From JBGTGT01 sp051439375 (GTDB lineage: Bacteria; Cyanobacteriota; Cyanobacteriia; Cyanobacteriales; Microcystaceae): DNA of 32,845 bases. The position numbers and the translations under genes are program-made. The stretch is from the NCBI GenBank assembly GCA_051439375.1, contig JBFRWB010000063.1, forward strand, positions 1 through 32,845, given 5' to 3'. Under the pieces are notes generated by a model. The model had not been told where the DNA came from and ran no database searches. It worked only from the letters and a program-made list of their open reading frames with translations. The first letter of the stretch is position 1. The number at the start of each line of letters is the position of its first letter. Of this stretch, positions 15,803 through 23,844 are shown piece by piece.

Positions 15803-17005
15803 ATGGTTGAACAACTTAAATCCCAATATACGGTTACTTGGTTACAACGTATCGCAGAAGTTCCCCAAGCTGAGTGGGACACCTTAGCTGAACCCTTAAA
15901 TACTCCGTTTTTAGAGTGGCATTGGTTACATAACCTCGAAACATCAGGAAGTGCAACGGCTAAGACAGGATGGCAACCTTGTCATCTGACAATCTGGCGA
16001 AATCACCAGTTAGTTGCGGCTGCTCCATTTTACATTAAAACCCACAGTTACGGCGAATTTGTCTTTGACCATCAGTGGGCAGACTTATCCCATCGTTTAG
16101 GAATTGACTATTATCCCAAGTTATTGGGGATGACACCCTTTACACCAGCCACAGGATACCGTTTTCTAGTTGCAGCAGAGGAAAACGAAGAAGAACTGAC
16201 CCAAATTATGATAGCAGCCATTGACCATTTCTGCGATCGCAATCGACTATCGGGTTGTCATTTCTTATTTGTTGATCCTGACTGGCAACAATTGATGGAA
16301 AAATGCGGTTTTACTCCATGGTTACACCATAGTTATATCTGGAGTAATCATAATTTTCAAGAATTTGGTGACTATTTAAAAGTTTTTACAACTAACCAGA
16401 GAAAGAATATTAAACGGGAACGAAAAGCAGTCAATAAAGCAGGGTTAATTATGAAGCCATTGGTAGGGGATGAGATCCCCCATCATTTATATCCCATGAT
16501 TTATCGCTTTTATAGCAGCACTTGCGATAAGTTTTATTGGGGAAGTAAGTATTTAACCCGTAAGTTTTTTCAACAACTTTATCCAGACTATCGCCATCGA
16601 GTTATTTTAATGGCTGCTTATGAAGAAGATGATGATAAACGTCCTGTCGGAATGTCTTTTTTATTACGCAAAGGAGAAAATTTATATGGCCGTTATTGGG
16701 GCAGTTTTCAAGAATATGACTGTCTTCATTTTGAGGCTTGTTACTATAAACCGATAGAATGGGGAATTACCAATGGGATTAAACAATTCGATCCCGGTGC
16801 AGGAGGAAGTCATAAGCGAAGACGAGGGTTTCCTGCTACGCCTAATTATAGCTTGCATCGCTTTTATAGTCAGAAAATGACTCAAATTCTACGTCACTAT
16901 ATCCAAGATATTAACAAAATGGAACAGGAAGAAATTGATGCTATTAATAACGATTTACCCTTTAATAAGCGAGAGATTCAATTAGAAGAATTAAACAGTA
17001 ATTAG
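15803..17005 (+). CDS. FemAB-like / DUF482 GNAT-superfamily acyltransferase
   Basis: This 400-residue protein matches the DUF482 (FemAB_like) family, related to peptidoglycan-bridge aminoacyl transferases and GNAT enzymes. Recognisable blocks are TPFLEWHWLHNLETSG near residues 34-49, AAAPFYIKTHSYGEFVFDHQWA, FTTNQRKNIKRERK, and GRYWGSFQEYDCLHFEACYY followed by FDPGAGGSHKRRRGF. The substrate is unknown; the protein should be cytoplasmic. It follows the terminator at 15695-15716 and is a separate transcription unit. No clear ribosome binding site precedes the ATG. Confidence 0.85.
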   Translation: MVEQLKSQYTVTWLQRIAEVPQAEWDTLAEPLNTPFLEWHWLHNLETSGSATAKTGWQPCHLTIWRNHQLVAAAPFYIKTHSYGEFVFDHQWADLSHRLGIDYYPKLLGMTPFTPATGYRFLVAAEENEEELTQIMIAAIDHFCDRNRLSGCHFLFVDPDWQQLMEKCGFTPWLHHSYIWSNHNFQEFGDYLKVFTTNQRKNIKRERKAVNKAGLIMKPLVGDEIPHHLYPMIYRFYSSTCDKFYWGSKYLTRKFFQQLYPDYRHRVILMAAYEEDDDKRPVGMSFLLRKGENLYGRYWGSFQEYDCLHFEACYYKPIEWGITNGIKQFDPGAGGSHKRRRGFPATPNYSLHRFYSQKMTQILRHYIQDINKMEQEEIDAINNDLPFNKREIQLEELNSN

Positions 17006-17018
17006 TGATTTTACTATC

Positions 17019-17047
17019 TTTATTTTATCACGCTTTATTTTATCACG
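17019..17047. repeat. 15-bp tandem direct repeat (TTTATTTTATCACG, two copies)
   Basis: TTTATTTTATCACG occurs at 17019-17032 and again at 17034-17047, separated by one base. It abuts the hairpin at 17047-17063 in the convergent intergenic region. Confidence 0.75.
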
Positions 17048-17063
17048 GTGGGCTTTGCTCACC
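17047..17063. repeat. GGTGGGC hairpin repeat between convergent genes
   Basis: GGTGGGC (17047-17053), loop TTT and GCTCACC (17057-17063) form a 7-bp stem with one G-U pair. This kind of hairpin is widely dispersed in cyanobacterial genomes and may terminate the convergent genes on either side; no T-run is present. Confidence 0.5.
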
Positions 17064-17149
17064 CTACCTTGCAAGAATAGAATAGGGAGCATCTCAAAAA
17101 TGCAAATTTTCGTTTATTCTTAGTATATTATCTGTACTGTTTCCCTTAT

Positions 17150-18409
17150 TTAGTTAAACGTATTTTCCAAGACTTTTTTGTCAGCAACAAATACCTGAAA
17201 TCGTAGGTTTTTCATATTATCTTGATCTGAACTTTTTTTATAAATACACTCTGATTCTGCTGCTATTTGTTCATTATTCTGGACAAATTCCGTTTTTGCT
17301 TCCCCAAACGCTAAGGGCATTCCTTGTTCATTAATAACTTGGCAAGTGATAGAATCAAAAGAGGGTGAAACTTGATTCCAATTGATATTAAAAGTATAAG
17401 TATTTGTCTGACTATCGTAATCAACTTTACCTTGAATATTAGACGAGTGGGTAGCCAAATCTCTTGGATAAAACAAATTACCGAGTTCGTCTTGAGATTG
17501 AGGCTGTAACAAACGCCATCCTGTTATTCCTACTCCTAATAAAAGAAGACTTCCAATCATTGTTTTGATCATTCGTTTAGAACGTTTACTTAATTCTTTA
17601 GGACGAAGCACTTTGATAGGAATTAACGCATCTAATGCTTGCTGCCCATGAGCAAACCGTTGTTTATAATGAGGATGAACACATTTCTCTAACCAGTTAA
17701 TAAATTCATCACTCAAATAGGGAACTTTTTCTTTAAACTCAATTTTACCATTCTCATCCATTAAGTGACCTACATCCGTTGATAATGTATTAGTTAATAG
17801 ACAAATTAAGGTTGCACCTAGACTATATAAATCAGAGGCCGGCGTTAATTCTCGATTGAACATTTGTTCAGGTGGCATAAAGCCTAATGTTCCCTTTACT
17901 ACACTACTAACAGCAACTTCTCCCCCGCCCATTCTTGCAAAGCCAAAATCCACTAAACTAACATTAAGATTATCATCCACTAAGATATTTTCAGGTTTCA
18001 AATCTCGGTGAATAATTGGAGGAATTTTACCTTGTAAATATTTAAGGATATCTAAAATTGAAATAGCAATTTGTTTAATTTGTTGGGGTGTCCAATTACG
18101 AGAAATTGCGAGGGAGGGTGCATTTTTATATTCTTGGATCATGCAGAAACCAGTGGGAGTTTGAAAAGAGTCTAGGTATTTGGGAATATTATCATGATCT
18201 AAGGCTTTAAGAATCTCAATTTCTCGCTGGTAGCTGTCATAATCTGACCATTTTGATGTGGTTTGCGCAAAGAAAAACTGTTTAACGACGACGCTGTTTT
18301 GGGTATTAATTTCTGTTGCAAGGTAAGTAACCCTTCCCCCTGCTCGGTTATGTCCCAATTCTGAGATAATTTGATAACCATAGTTACTAAAATCAGGGTA
18401 ATCCGTCAT
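17150..18409 (-). CDS. Membrane-anchored Ser/Thr protein kinase
   Basis: This 419-residue protein has an N-terminal Hanks-type kinase domain (about residues 11-265). It shows the VVKQF lysine (K43), the catalytic loop HRDLKPEN (H134-N141), DFG at 154-156 and the GTLGFMPPEQ activation segment. The glycine-rich loop is atypical (GHNRAGGRVTY). A basic stretch leads into one membrane segment (about 281-301). The remaining 115 or so residues lie on the far side of the membrane and contain two Cys (CQVINEQG and ECIYKK) that could form a disulfide; this domain is unrecognised and may be the sensor. Targets are unknown. It is convergent with the DUF482 gene. Confidence 0.92.
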   Translation of the reverse strand: MTDYPDFSNYGYQIISELGHNRAGGRVTYLATEINTQNSVVVKQFFFAQTTSKWSDYDSYQREIEILKALDHDNIPKYLDSFQTPTGFCMIQEYKNAPSLAISRNWTPQQIKQIAISILDILKYLQGKIPPIIHRDLKPENILVDDNLNVSLVDFGFARMGGGEVAVSSVVKGTLGFMPPEQMFNRELTPASDLYSLGATLICLLTNTLSTDVGHLMDENGKIEFKEKVPYLSDEFINWLEKCVHPHYKQRFAHGQQALDALIPIKVLRPKELSKRSKRMIKTMIGSLLLLGVGITGWRLLQPQSQDELGNLFYPRDLATHSSNIQGKVDYDSQTNTYTFNINWNQVSPSFDSITCQVINEQGMPLAFGEAKTEFVQNNEQIAAESECIYKKSSDQDNMKNLRFQVFVADKKVLENTFN

Positions 18410-18526
18410 GATAATTCACCAAGAGAGACTCTACTTTCTATTATGACCTATCTTTTAGAGAAGATAGTCTTTTGTTACAAGAGTTAGTAATTATCAATAT
18501 TATTAATAAATCTGCCTTTATTTATG

Positions 18527-19315
18527 TTAAAACTCAATGATAACAGGTGCATGATCGCTTGGTTTTTCCTGTTTTCTGGGTTCTGTGTCAATGGTACAAC
18601 TTACAGCTTTTTTATACAATTTTGAGGTTAAATAATGATGATCAATGCGCCATCCTCGGTTACGTTGAAACCCACCACTTCGATAGTCCCACCAGCTAAA
18701 ATATCCCGTTTCTTGGGTAAATTTACGAAACCCGTCTTGTAGTCCTAATTCTAATATATTTTGTAAGGCTTCTCTTTCTAAAGGAGAAGACATAATATGT
18801 TTGACTTTATTTTTAGGATTATAAATATCTCGATCTTCTAAAGCAATATTAAAATCGCCACAAACGCATAACTCATAAGATTCTTTATCTAATAACGTTT
18901 TGAGATAAGTTTCTAACACCTTAAACCATTCTAATTTATACTGATACTTATCACTGTCTAAAGATGCACCATTCGGAACATATAAATTCACAACCCTTAC
19001 TTGATCAATGACGCCTGAAATGACTCGTTTTTGTTGATCAAAAGTTTCCCCTAATTCGTCTCCAACAATCGGACTAAACCCCATTACCACATCTGTCATC
19101 GGTTCTTTACTAAAAAGAGCTACCCCATTATAAGCTTTTTGTCCAAAAATATATAAATTGTATCCACTTTCTTCAAAGGAATCTTTGGGAAAACTTTGAT
19201 CCATTACCTTCGTTTCTTGTAAACACAAAACATCAATCGAATGTTCGATTAACCAGTTTTTAACCTGTTCTTGACGCATCCGAATTGAGTTAACATTCCA
19301 TGTAGCAACTTTCAT
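18527..19315 (-). CDS. xth: Exodeoxyribonuclease III
   Basis: This 262-residue protein is an ExoIII/AP endonuclease family enzyme acting in base-excision repair on abasic sites and 3' blocked ends. It has the family motifs ATWNVNSIRMR (N-terminal metal site), CLQETKV with the catalytic Glu, CGDFNIALEDRDIYNP, GWRIDHHYL and the terminal SDHAPV. Length is normal. The gene lies 57 bp downstream of ygfZ on the same strand and may be co-transcribed with it. Confidence 0.95.
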   Translation of the reverse strand: MKVATWNVNSIRMRQEQVKNWLIEHSIDVLCLQETKVMDQSFPKDSFEESGYNLYIFGQKAYNGVALFSKEPMTDVVMGFSPIVGDELGETFDQQKRVISGVIDQVRVVNLYVPNGASLDSDKYQYKLEWFKVLETYLKTLLDKESYELCVCGDFNIALEDRDIYNPKNKVKHIMSSPLEREALQNILELGLQDGFRKFTQETGYFSWWDYRSGGFQRNRGWRIDHHYLTSKLYKKAVSCTIDTEPRKQEKPSDHAPVIIEF

Positions 19316-19372
19316 AATTTCTTTCCTGTTTAACCTGAGTTAATTGTCAATAATCTATGGATAACTTTTCCT

Positions 19373-20413
19373 TTAGCTATGGTAATCATGGCTTAGAAAA
19401 GAAACAGCAACCACCTTCCCAGTTGCATCTCCTATCTGTACATTTAATCCTTCCCCCCCTGCTTTAGTGCGAATATAACCTAAACCAAATTGCTCAATGC
19501 AACTGGTTAATATTCCCACCTTTTCTCCATTAACCATAATGGGTGTTTGGGGTTCAACCGACTGATTTAATTCAATTCCCCATAACCGTTGTTTCACCCC
19601 TTTATAAGTATTTAATCGAGCAATGGTTTCCTGTCCAATATAACATCCTTTATCAAAAGAAATAGCGTCCCATAATCCAGCTTCTAAAGGATTATAATCT
19701 TCCGTTAATTCTCGATCTACCATTGGACGGCCTTGATGAATAGAAAGGGTTTTCCAAGCAGTTTCTCCTATGGGAATTACTCCCAAATTAATTAGGAGTA
19801 ACCACAATTTAGCAGCATCCTTTGAGTCAACAATTAAATTATATCCAAAGGTATTTAAACCACTTCCTATCCCTATTGTTACGGTTATTTCTTCTATGAT
19901 TATCTCTTTATGTGAGCCATGGGGAAGAGCAATTAAATTGTCACCACCGATTTTATTGATAATTTCGGTCGATTTCTGACTGATTAAAGTAAAAATAGCC
20001 TTTTCTTCGCTAATATCTTTTAATTCTACTTTATCCATCGGAAATAAATAGCGATCCATCCATTCCATTAGGAAAGTACGACGTTTAGGCGACACTAACA
20101 CCCAAATCTCTTCATCTCTAACATAAGCAGTGGCTAAATCGAGGGTTCTCCCCGTTGAATTAACAAAAACAGTATCACATCCCTCTCCTGCTTTTAAGAC
20201 ATCGATATTATTCGTTGTTTGGTTATGTAAAAAGCGAAATCTATCCTTTCCTGTCAGTTGAAGGAGTCCCCAATGACTGCGATCGCAGATAAGAACACTT
20301 GTTGTTAATAAAGTAGAAACCTGTTCATCATTACCGAAAGTAATAGGAATTGACGAATCTTGTTCAAAAATCGCACTAGATTGTTGTTGAATGTCTTTAA
20401 GAGATTGGATCAT
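19373..20413 (-). CDS. ygfZ: YgfZ/GcvT-domain folate-binding protein
   Basis: This 346-residue protein is related to the aminomethyltransferase GcvT and carries the YgfZ hallmark KGCYIGQETIAR in its middle-to-C-terminal part. LTGKDRFRFLHNQTTNNI near the N terminus is also characteristic. YgfZ proteins bind folate and support repair or assembly of certain Fe-S enzymes, including MiaB-type tRNA modifiers. The conserved Cys of the motif is present. The gene is flanked 6 bp upstream by a conserved hypothetical (20420-20824) on the same strand, so the two form an operon. Confidence 0.92.
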   Translation of the reverse strand: MIQSLKDIQQQSSAIFEQDSSIPITFGNDEQVSTLLTTSVLICDRSHWGLLQLTGKDRFRFLHNQTTNNIDVLKAGEGCDTVFVNSTGRTLDLATAYVRDEEIWVLVSPKRRTFLMEWMDRYLFPMDKVELKDISEEKAIFTLISQKSTEIINKIGGDNLIALPHGSHKEIIIEEITVTIGIGSGLNTFGYNLIVDSKDAAKLWLLLINLGVIPIGETAWKTLSIHQGRPMVDRELTEDYNPLEAGLWDAISFDKGCYIGQETIARLNTYKGVKQRLWGIELNQSVEPQTPIMVNGEKVGILTSCIEQFGLGYIRTKAGGEGLNVQIGDATGKVVAVSFLSHDYHS

Positions 20414-20419
20414 TATGGT

Positions 20420-20824
20420 CTATGATTGAGGTAAACTAGCAAAAAGAAAGGTAATTTGGCGTTTAGTTTTTGTTTCCAAATTTTGCCAATCAATTTCTCC
20501 TGACTCATCAATTAAGCGAGTATCAACTTCTACTTCCTCTGCTTTTATTTCGTCAGGAAAAGATGTATCAATAAAGAGAGAAGGAGTATAGTCGAGAAAA
20601 CAAATTTTAAAGCAAAGTTGCCAAATATCAACCGTCACAGATTGGTTATTTTGGGTTAAATTAAGATGATAGCCCGGTATGGGGTTTTTCACTTCTTGAT
20701 AAGTCCCTTGCCAGTCTGAGGCTTCTAACTCCTTGCGTAAATTATCGATGACTCGCAATAAAATTGGCTGCATCAATAAATTGGCTTGATCCCAAGCAAG
20801 GGGCGTTTTAAAGGTAGGTTTCAT
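20420..20824 (-). CDS. Conserved hypothetical protein in operon with ygfZ
   Basis: This 134-residue soluble, acidic protein has no domain I can name. It starts MKPTFKTPLAWDQANLLMQP and contains two Cys close together (WQLCFKICFLDY) and an acidic C-terminal half. No signal peptide or membrane segment is visible. The 6-bp spacing to ygfZ indicates co-transcription and suggests a link to folate or Fe-S metabolism, but that is only context. Confidence 0.75.
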   Translation of the reverse strand: MKPTFKTPLAWDQANLLMQPILLRVIDNLRKELEASDWQGTYQEVKNPIPGYHLNLTQNNQSVTVDIWQLCFKICFLDYTPSLFIDTSFPDEIKAEEVEVDTRLIDESGEIDWQNLETKTKRQITFLFASLPQS

Positions 20825-21155
20825 GGCACAATTTCTTTAGGCTGACCTCCATTTTAACGTGAGTCGTGGTCAAGGAACTTATCAAGAAGTGAAAAACCCC
20901 GACTATTTCGTTAAATTCTGATCTTAAGGTTACTGAAATTCGCTACAGTAGAGAAAGGATCATAAAAATTTAATTTCTCAAGAATTGACAGTGGACAATT
21001 CCAGATAACTTAAACAACTCAGGGTGTTCTTTCTTAGGATACCTAGGTTTGTGTTATCTAGACCGTTTATAACTTAAATCTGGCTCGATTTTTGCAGAAA
21101 TACCGTCTCCATCCTATCAATAACAAAAATACACCATGTTTGGGGGGTCAGTACC
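20825..21155. promoter_or_regulatory. 331-bp divergent intergenic region
   Basis: No gene or strong hairpin is seen between the ygfZ operon (minus) and the acetolactate synthase gene (plus). It should hold both promoters. A G-run (TTTGGGGGG, about 21140) sits eight or so bases before the ATG at 21156 and could serve as its ribosome binding site. Confidence 0.5.
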
Positions 21156-22808
21156 ATGGGGGAAATGAACACCGCAGAATTATTAGTTCGATGCTTGGAA
21201 AATGAGGGGGTGAAGTATGTCTTCGGACTTCCCGGTGAAGAAAACCTTCACATCCTAGAAGCCCTTAAAGATTCTACCATCCAATTCATCACCACACGCC
21301 ATGAACAGGGGGCTGCGTTTATGGCGGATGTTTATGGACGCTTAACAGGAGAACCGGGGGTTTGTCTTTCTACCTTGGGTCCAGGGGCAACCAATTTAAT
21401 GACTGGGGTAGCGGATGCTAACCTAGATGGTGCGCCTTTAGTGGCAATTACGGGTCAGGTGGGAACGGATCGTATGCACATCGAATCTCACCAATATTTG
21501 GACTTAGTCGCCATGTTTGCCCCGGTCACGAAATGGAATAAGCAGATTGTTCGGCCAAGCAATACCCCAGAAATTATCAGAAAAGGGTTTAAAATCGCCA
21601 AATCTGAGAAACCGGGAGCGGTTCACATCGATTTACCTGAAAATATCGCTGCCATGCCCGTTGAAGGTCAACCCTTACACCGAGATGGACGGGAAAAAAC
21701 CTACGCCTCATTTCGTAGTTTAAATGCAGCAGCGATCGCCATTGCGAAAGCGGATAATCCTTTGATTTTAACGGGTAATGGGGCAATCCGAGCCGGTGCA
21801 GCCGAGGCTTTAACGGAATTTGCGACAACCCTTAATATTCCCGTGGCGAATAGCTTTATGGGTAAAGGAATTATCCCTTATACCCATCCCTTAGCTTTGT
21901 GGACGGTGGGACTACAACAACGAGACTTGATTACCTGTGCCTTTGAGAAAAGTGACCTGATTATTGCCATTGGCTACGATTTAATCGAATATTCCCCGAA
22001 AAAATGGAATCCTAACGGAGATGTTCCTGTCATTCACATTGGCCTTGAACCGGCTGAAATCGATAGCAGTTACATTCCTTTGGTGGAAGTGGTAGGGGAT
22101 ATCACTGACTCATTAATGGATATTCTTAAACGAACGGACCGCAGTAGTAAGCCTGTTCCTCATGCGGCAAAATTACGGTCTGAACTGCGGACAGAATATG
22201 AGTTTTATGCCAATGACGAAGGATTTCCCGTGAAACCCCAAAAATTGATCTACGATTTGCGTCAGGTGATGGGACCAGAGGATATTGTCATTTCCGATGT
22301 TGGTGCGCATAAAATGTGGATGGCACGGCATTATCATTCAGATTGCCCCAATACTTGCCTAATTTCTAACGGTTTTGCCGCCATGGGCATTGCAATTCCC
22401 GGTGCGATCGCTGCTAAACTGGTTCATCCCGAGAAAAAAGTGGTAGCAGTGACAGGGGATGGTGGTTTTATGATGAACTGTCAGGAGTTGGAAACTGCCT
22501 TACGAGTGGGAACACCTTTTGTTACACTAATTTTCAATGATAATGGCTATGGTTTGATTGAATGGAAACAAATCAATCAATTTGGCGAATCAGCGTTTAT
22601 TAAGTTTAGCAACCCTGATTTTGTTAAATTTGCTGAAAGTATGGGATTAAAAGGCTATCGTGTAGAATCTGTTGCGGATTTGACACCTGTTCTCAAAGAA
22701 GCTTTAGAACAAGACGTTCCTGTTGTCATTGACTGTCCTGTTGATTATGAGGAAAATATTCGATTGTCTCAAAAATCAGGGGATTTATCCTGTCAAATTT
22801 GGGAATAA
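21156..22808 (+). CDS. ilvB: Acetolactate synthase large subunit (ThDP enzyme)
   Basis: This 550-residue thiamine-diphosphate enzyme condenses two pyruvate (or pyruvate and 2-ketobutyrate) for valine, leucine and isoleucine synthesis. The catalytic Glu50 is in TTRHEQGAAFMADVYGR, followed by LGPGATNL and ITGQVGTDRMH. The ThDP-Mg motif is GDGGFMMNCQ near residue 435, ending with FNDNGYG. The sequence resembles the cyanobacterial IlvB/IlvG group, and catabolic AlsS-type enzymes are close relatives, so the exact subclass is not certain. No regulatory small subunit (ilvN) is adjacent. A second in-frame ATG at 21165 matches the usual family start, and either could be used. Confidence 0.88.
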   Translation: MGEMNTAELLVRCLENEGVKYVFGLPGEENLHILEALKDSTIQFITTRHEQGAAFMADVYGRLTGEPGVCLSTLGPGATNLMTGVADANLDGAPLVAITGQVGTDRMHIESHQYLDLVAMFAPVTKWNKQIVRPSNTPEIIRKGFKIAKSEKPGAVHIDLPENIAAMPVEGQPLHRDGREKTYASFRSLNAAAIAIAKADNPLILTGNGAIRAGAAEALTEFATTLNIPVANSFMGKGIIPYTHPLALWTVGLQQRDLITCAFEKSDLIIAIGYDLIEYSPKKWNPNGDVPVIHIGLEPAEIDSSYIPLVEVVGDITDSLMDILKRTDRSSKPVPHAAKLRSELRTEYEFYANDEGFPVKPQKLIYDLRQVMGPEDIVISDVGAHKMWMARHYHSDCPNTCLISNGFAAMGIAIPGAIAAKLVHPEKKVVAVTGDGGFMMNCQELETALRVGTPFVTLIFNDNGYGLIEWKQINQFGESAFIKFSNPDFVKFAESMGLKGYRVESVADLTPVLKEALEQDVPVVIDCPVDYEENIRLSQKSGDLSCQIWE

Positions 22809-22834
22809 GAGAATAAACTGATTAATTTGGATTA

Positions 22835-22861
22835 GGGTGGGTTAATACCTACCCTTTTTTT
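22835..22861. terminator. Terminator between ilvB and ccmO
   Basis: GGGTGGG (22835-22841), loop TTAATA and CCTACCC (22848-22854) form a 7-bp stem with one G-U pair, followed by seven T (22855-22861). It lies after ilvB and is convergent with ccmO, so on the plus strand it is a good rho-independent terminator. Confidence 0.85.
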
Positions 22862-22875
22862 ATTGAAAAACTTTA

Positions 22876-23673
22876 CTACAAAATTTCTTCTCGTTCGCGA
22901 ATTCGTTTGAGGGGTAAAGACTGACTCTCCGAAGCCGGTAAGGCCACCACTTCTTTCTCTTTCTCTGTTTTTGGCATTAGGATGGGTAAAGCCTCTGGTT
23001 GATCTAACCAACAACTGGCTACGGGTAAGGTATGTTCTAAGTCTTCTAAGAGGCGAGGAATAACCATAACGGCGTGAAGTTCTCCAATTCTTTCTGCTTC
23101 CTGCATTCCGACTTCAATTGCTACCGCTACATTCGCCACAGATCCCCGAATAATCGCTGTACACAACCCATCCCCAACGGTTTCATAAGACGCTAACTGT
23201 ACATCAGCCGACTTTAACATGGCATCTGCTGCCCCCACCATGGCTGGGAAACCTCTAGTTTCCAACAGGCCAATTGAACGATTACTGAGACGACTATAAC
23301 CCCGTTGTTGTTGAGCAATTTCTACTAAATGGCTACCAATGGGGAAAACCGCTTCTAAATTGGGCATAGGACGAGGAATTACCAATTGAGAGACCAATTG
23401 TCCAAACTGTTCGGCTGTTTTAGCCCCTTCTGCCACCGCTAAACGCACATTTGCGACTTTCCCTCTTACAATCGCCGTACAATAACCACTGCCAATTTTT
23501 TCATAACCCACCATGGTTACATCGGCGGATTTTAGCATCATATCGGCTGTTCCTACAATAGCAGGAAAACTCTTGGTAGAAACAAGACCCAGTGCGCTAT
23601 CGCTATGGTGTTGGGGTTTAGCGATACGTTTGGTTTGGGTGACGGGGGTTTGGCGAAGATCAAGTTGGGACAT
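22876..23673 (-). CDS. ccmO: Carboxysome shell protein CcmO (tandem BMC domains)
   Basis: This 265-residue protein contains two bacterial-microcompartment (Pfam BMC) domains. The first spans about residues 28-115 (ALGLVSTKSFPAIVGTAD, then KIGSGYCTAIVRGKVANV) and the second about 132-215 (SIGLLETRGFPAMVGAAD, then TVGDGLCTAIIRGSVANV). This tandem arrangement with a charged C-terminal extension is CcmO, a shell component of beta-carboxysomes. The two pore loops are visibly similar, so the domains are an internal duplication. No other ccm gene is in the window, which fits the known habit of ccmO lying away from ccmKLMN in many cyanobacteria. Confidence 0.93.
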   Translation of the reverse strand: MSQLDLRQTPVTQTKRIAKPQHHSDSALGLVSTKSFPAIVGTADMMLKSADVTMVGYEKIGSGYCTAIVRGKVANVRLAVAEGAKTAEQFGQLVSQLVIPRPMPNLEAVFPIGSHLVEIAQQQRGYSRLSNRSIGLLETRGFPAMVGAADAMLKSADVQLASYETVGDGLCTAIIRGSVANVAVAIEVGMQEAERIGELHAVMVIPRLLEDLEHTLPVASCWLDQPEALPILMPKTEKEKEVVALPASESQSLPLKRIREREEIL

Positions 23674-23844
23674 GAGGTGAAGGCTTGCCTTAAAATTAGG
23701 TGGGGATAGGGGTGCTATGTCAATTATAAAGGATAAATTATAAATAATAAAGGTTAGATTTTCTTTGAGAAAGAATTAGATTTTGTTATTAATTCTCCTG
23801 TCACTTCTATCTCTTGTTTTTAATTTATTTTCACCGATTTATCT

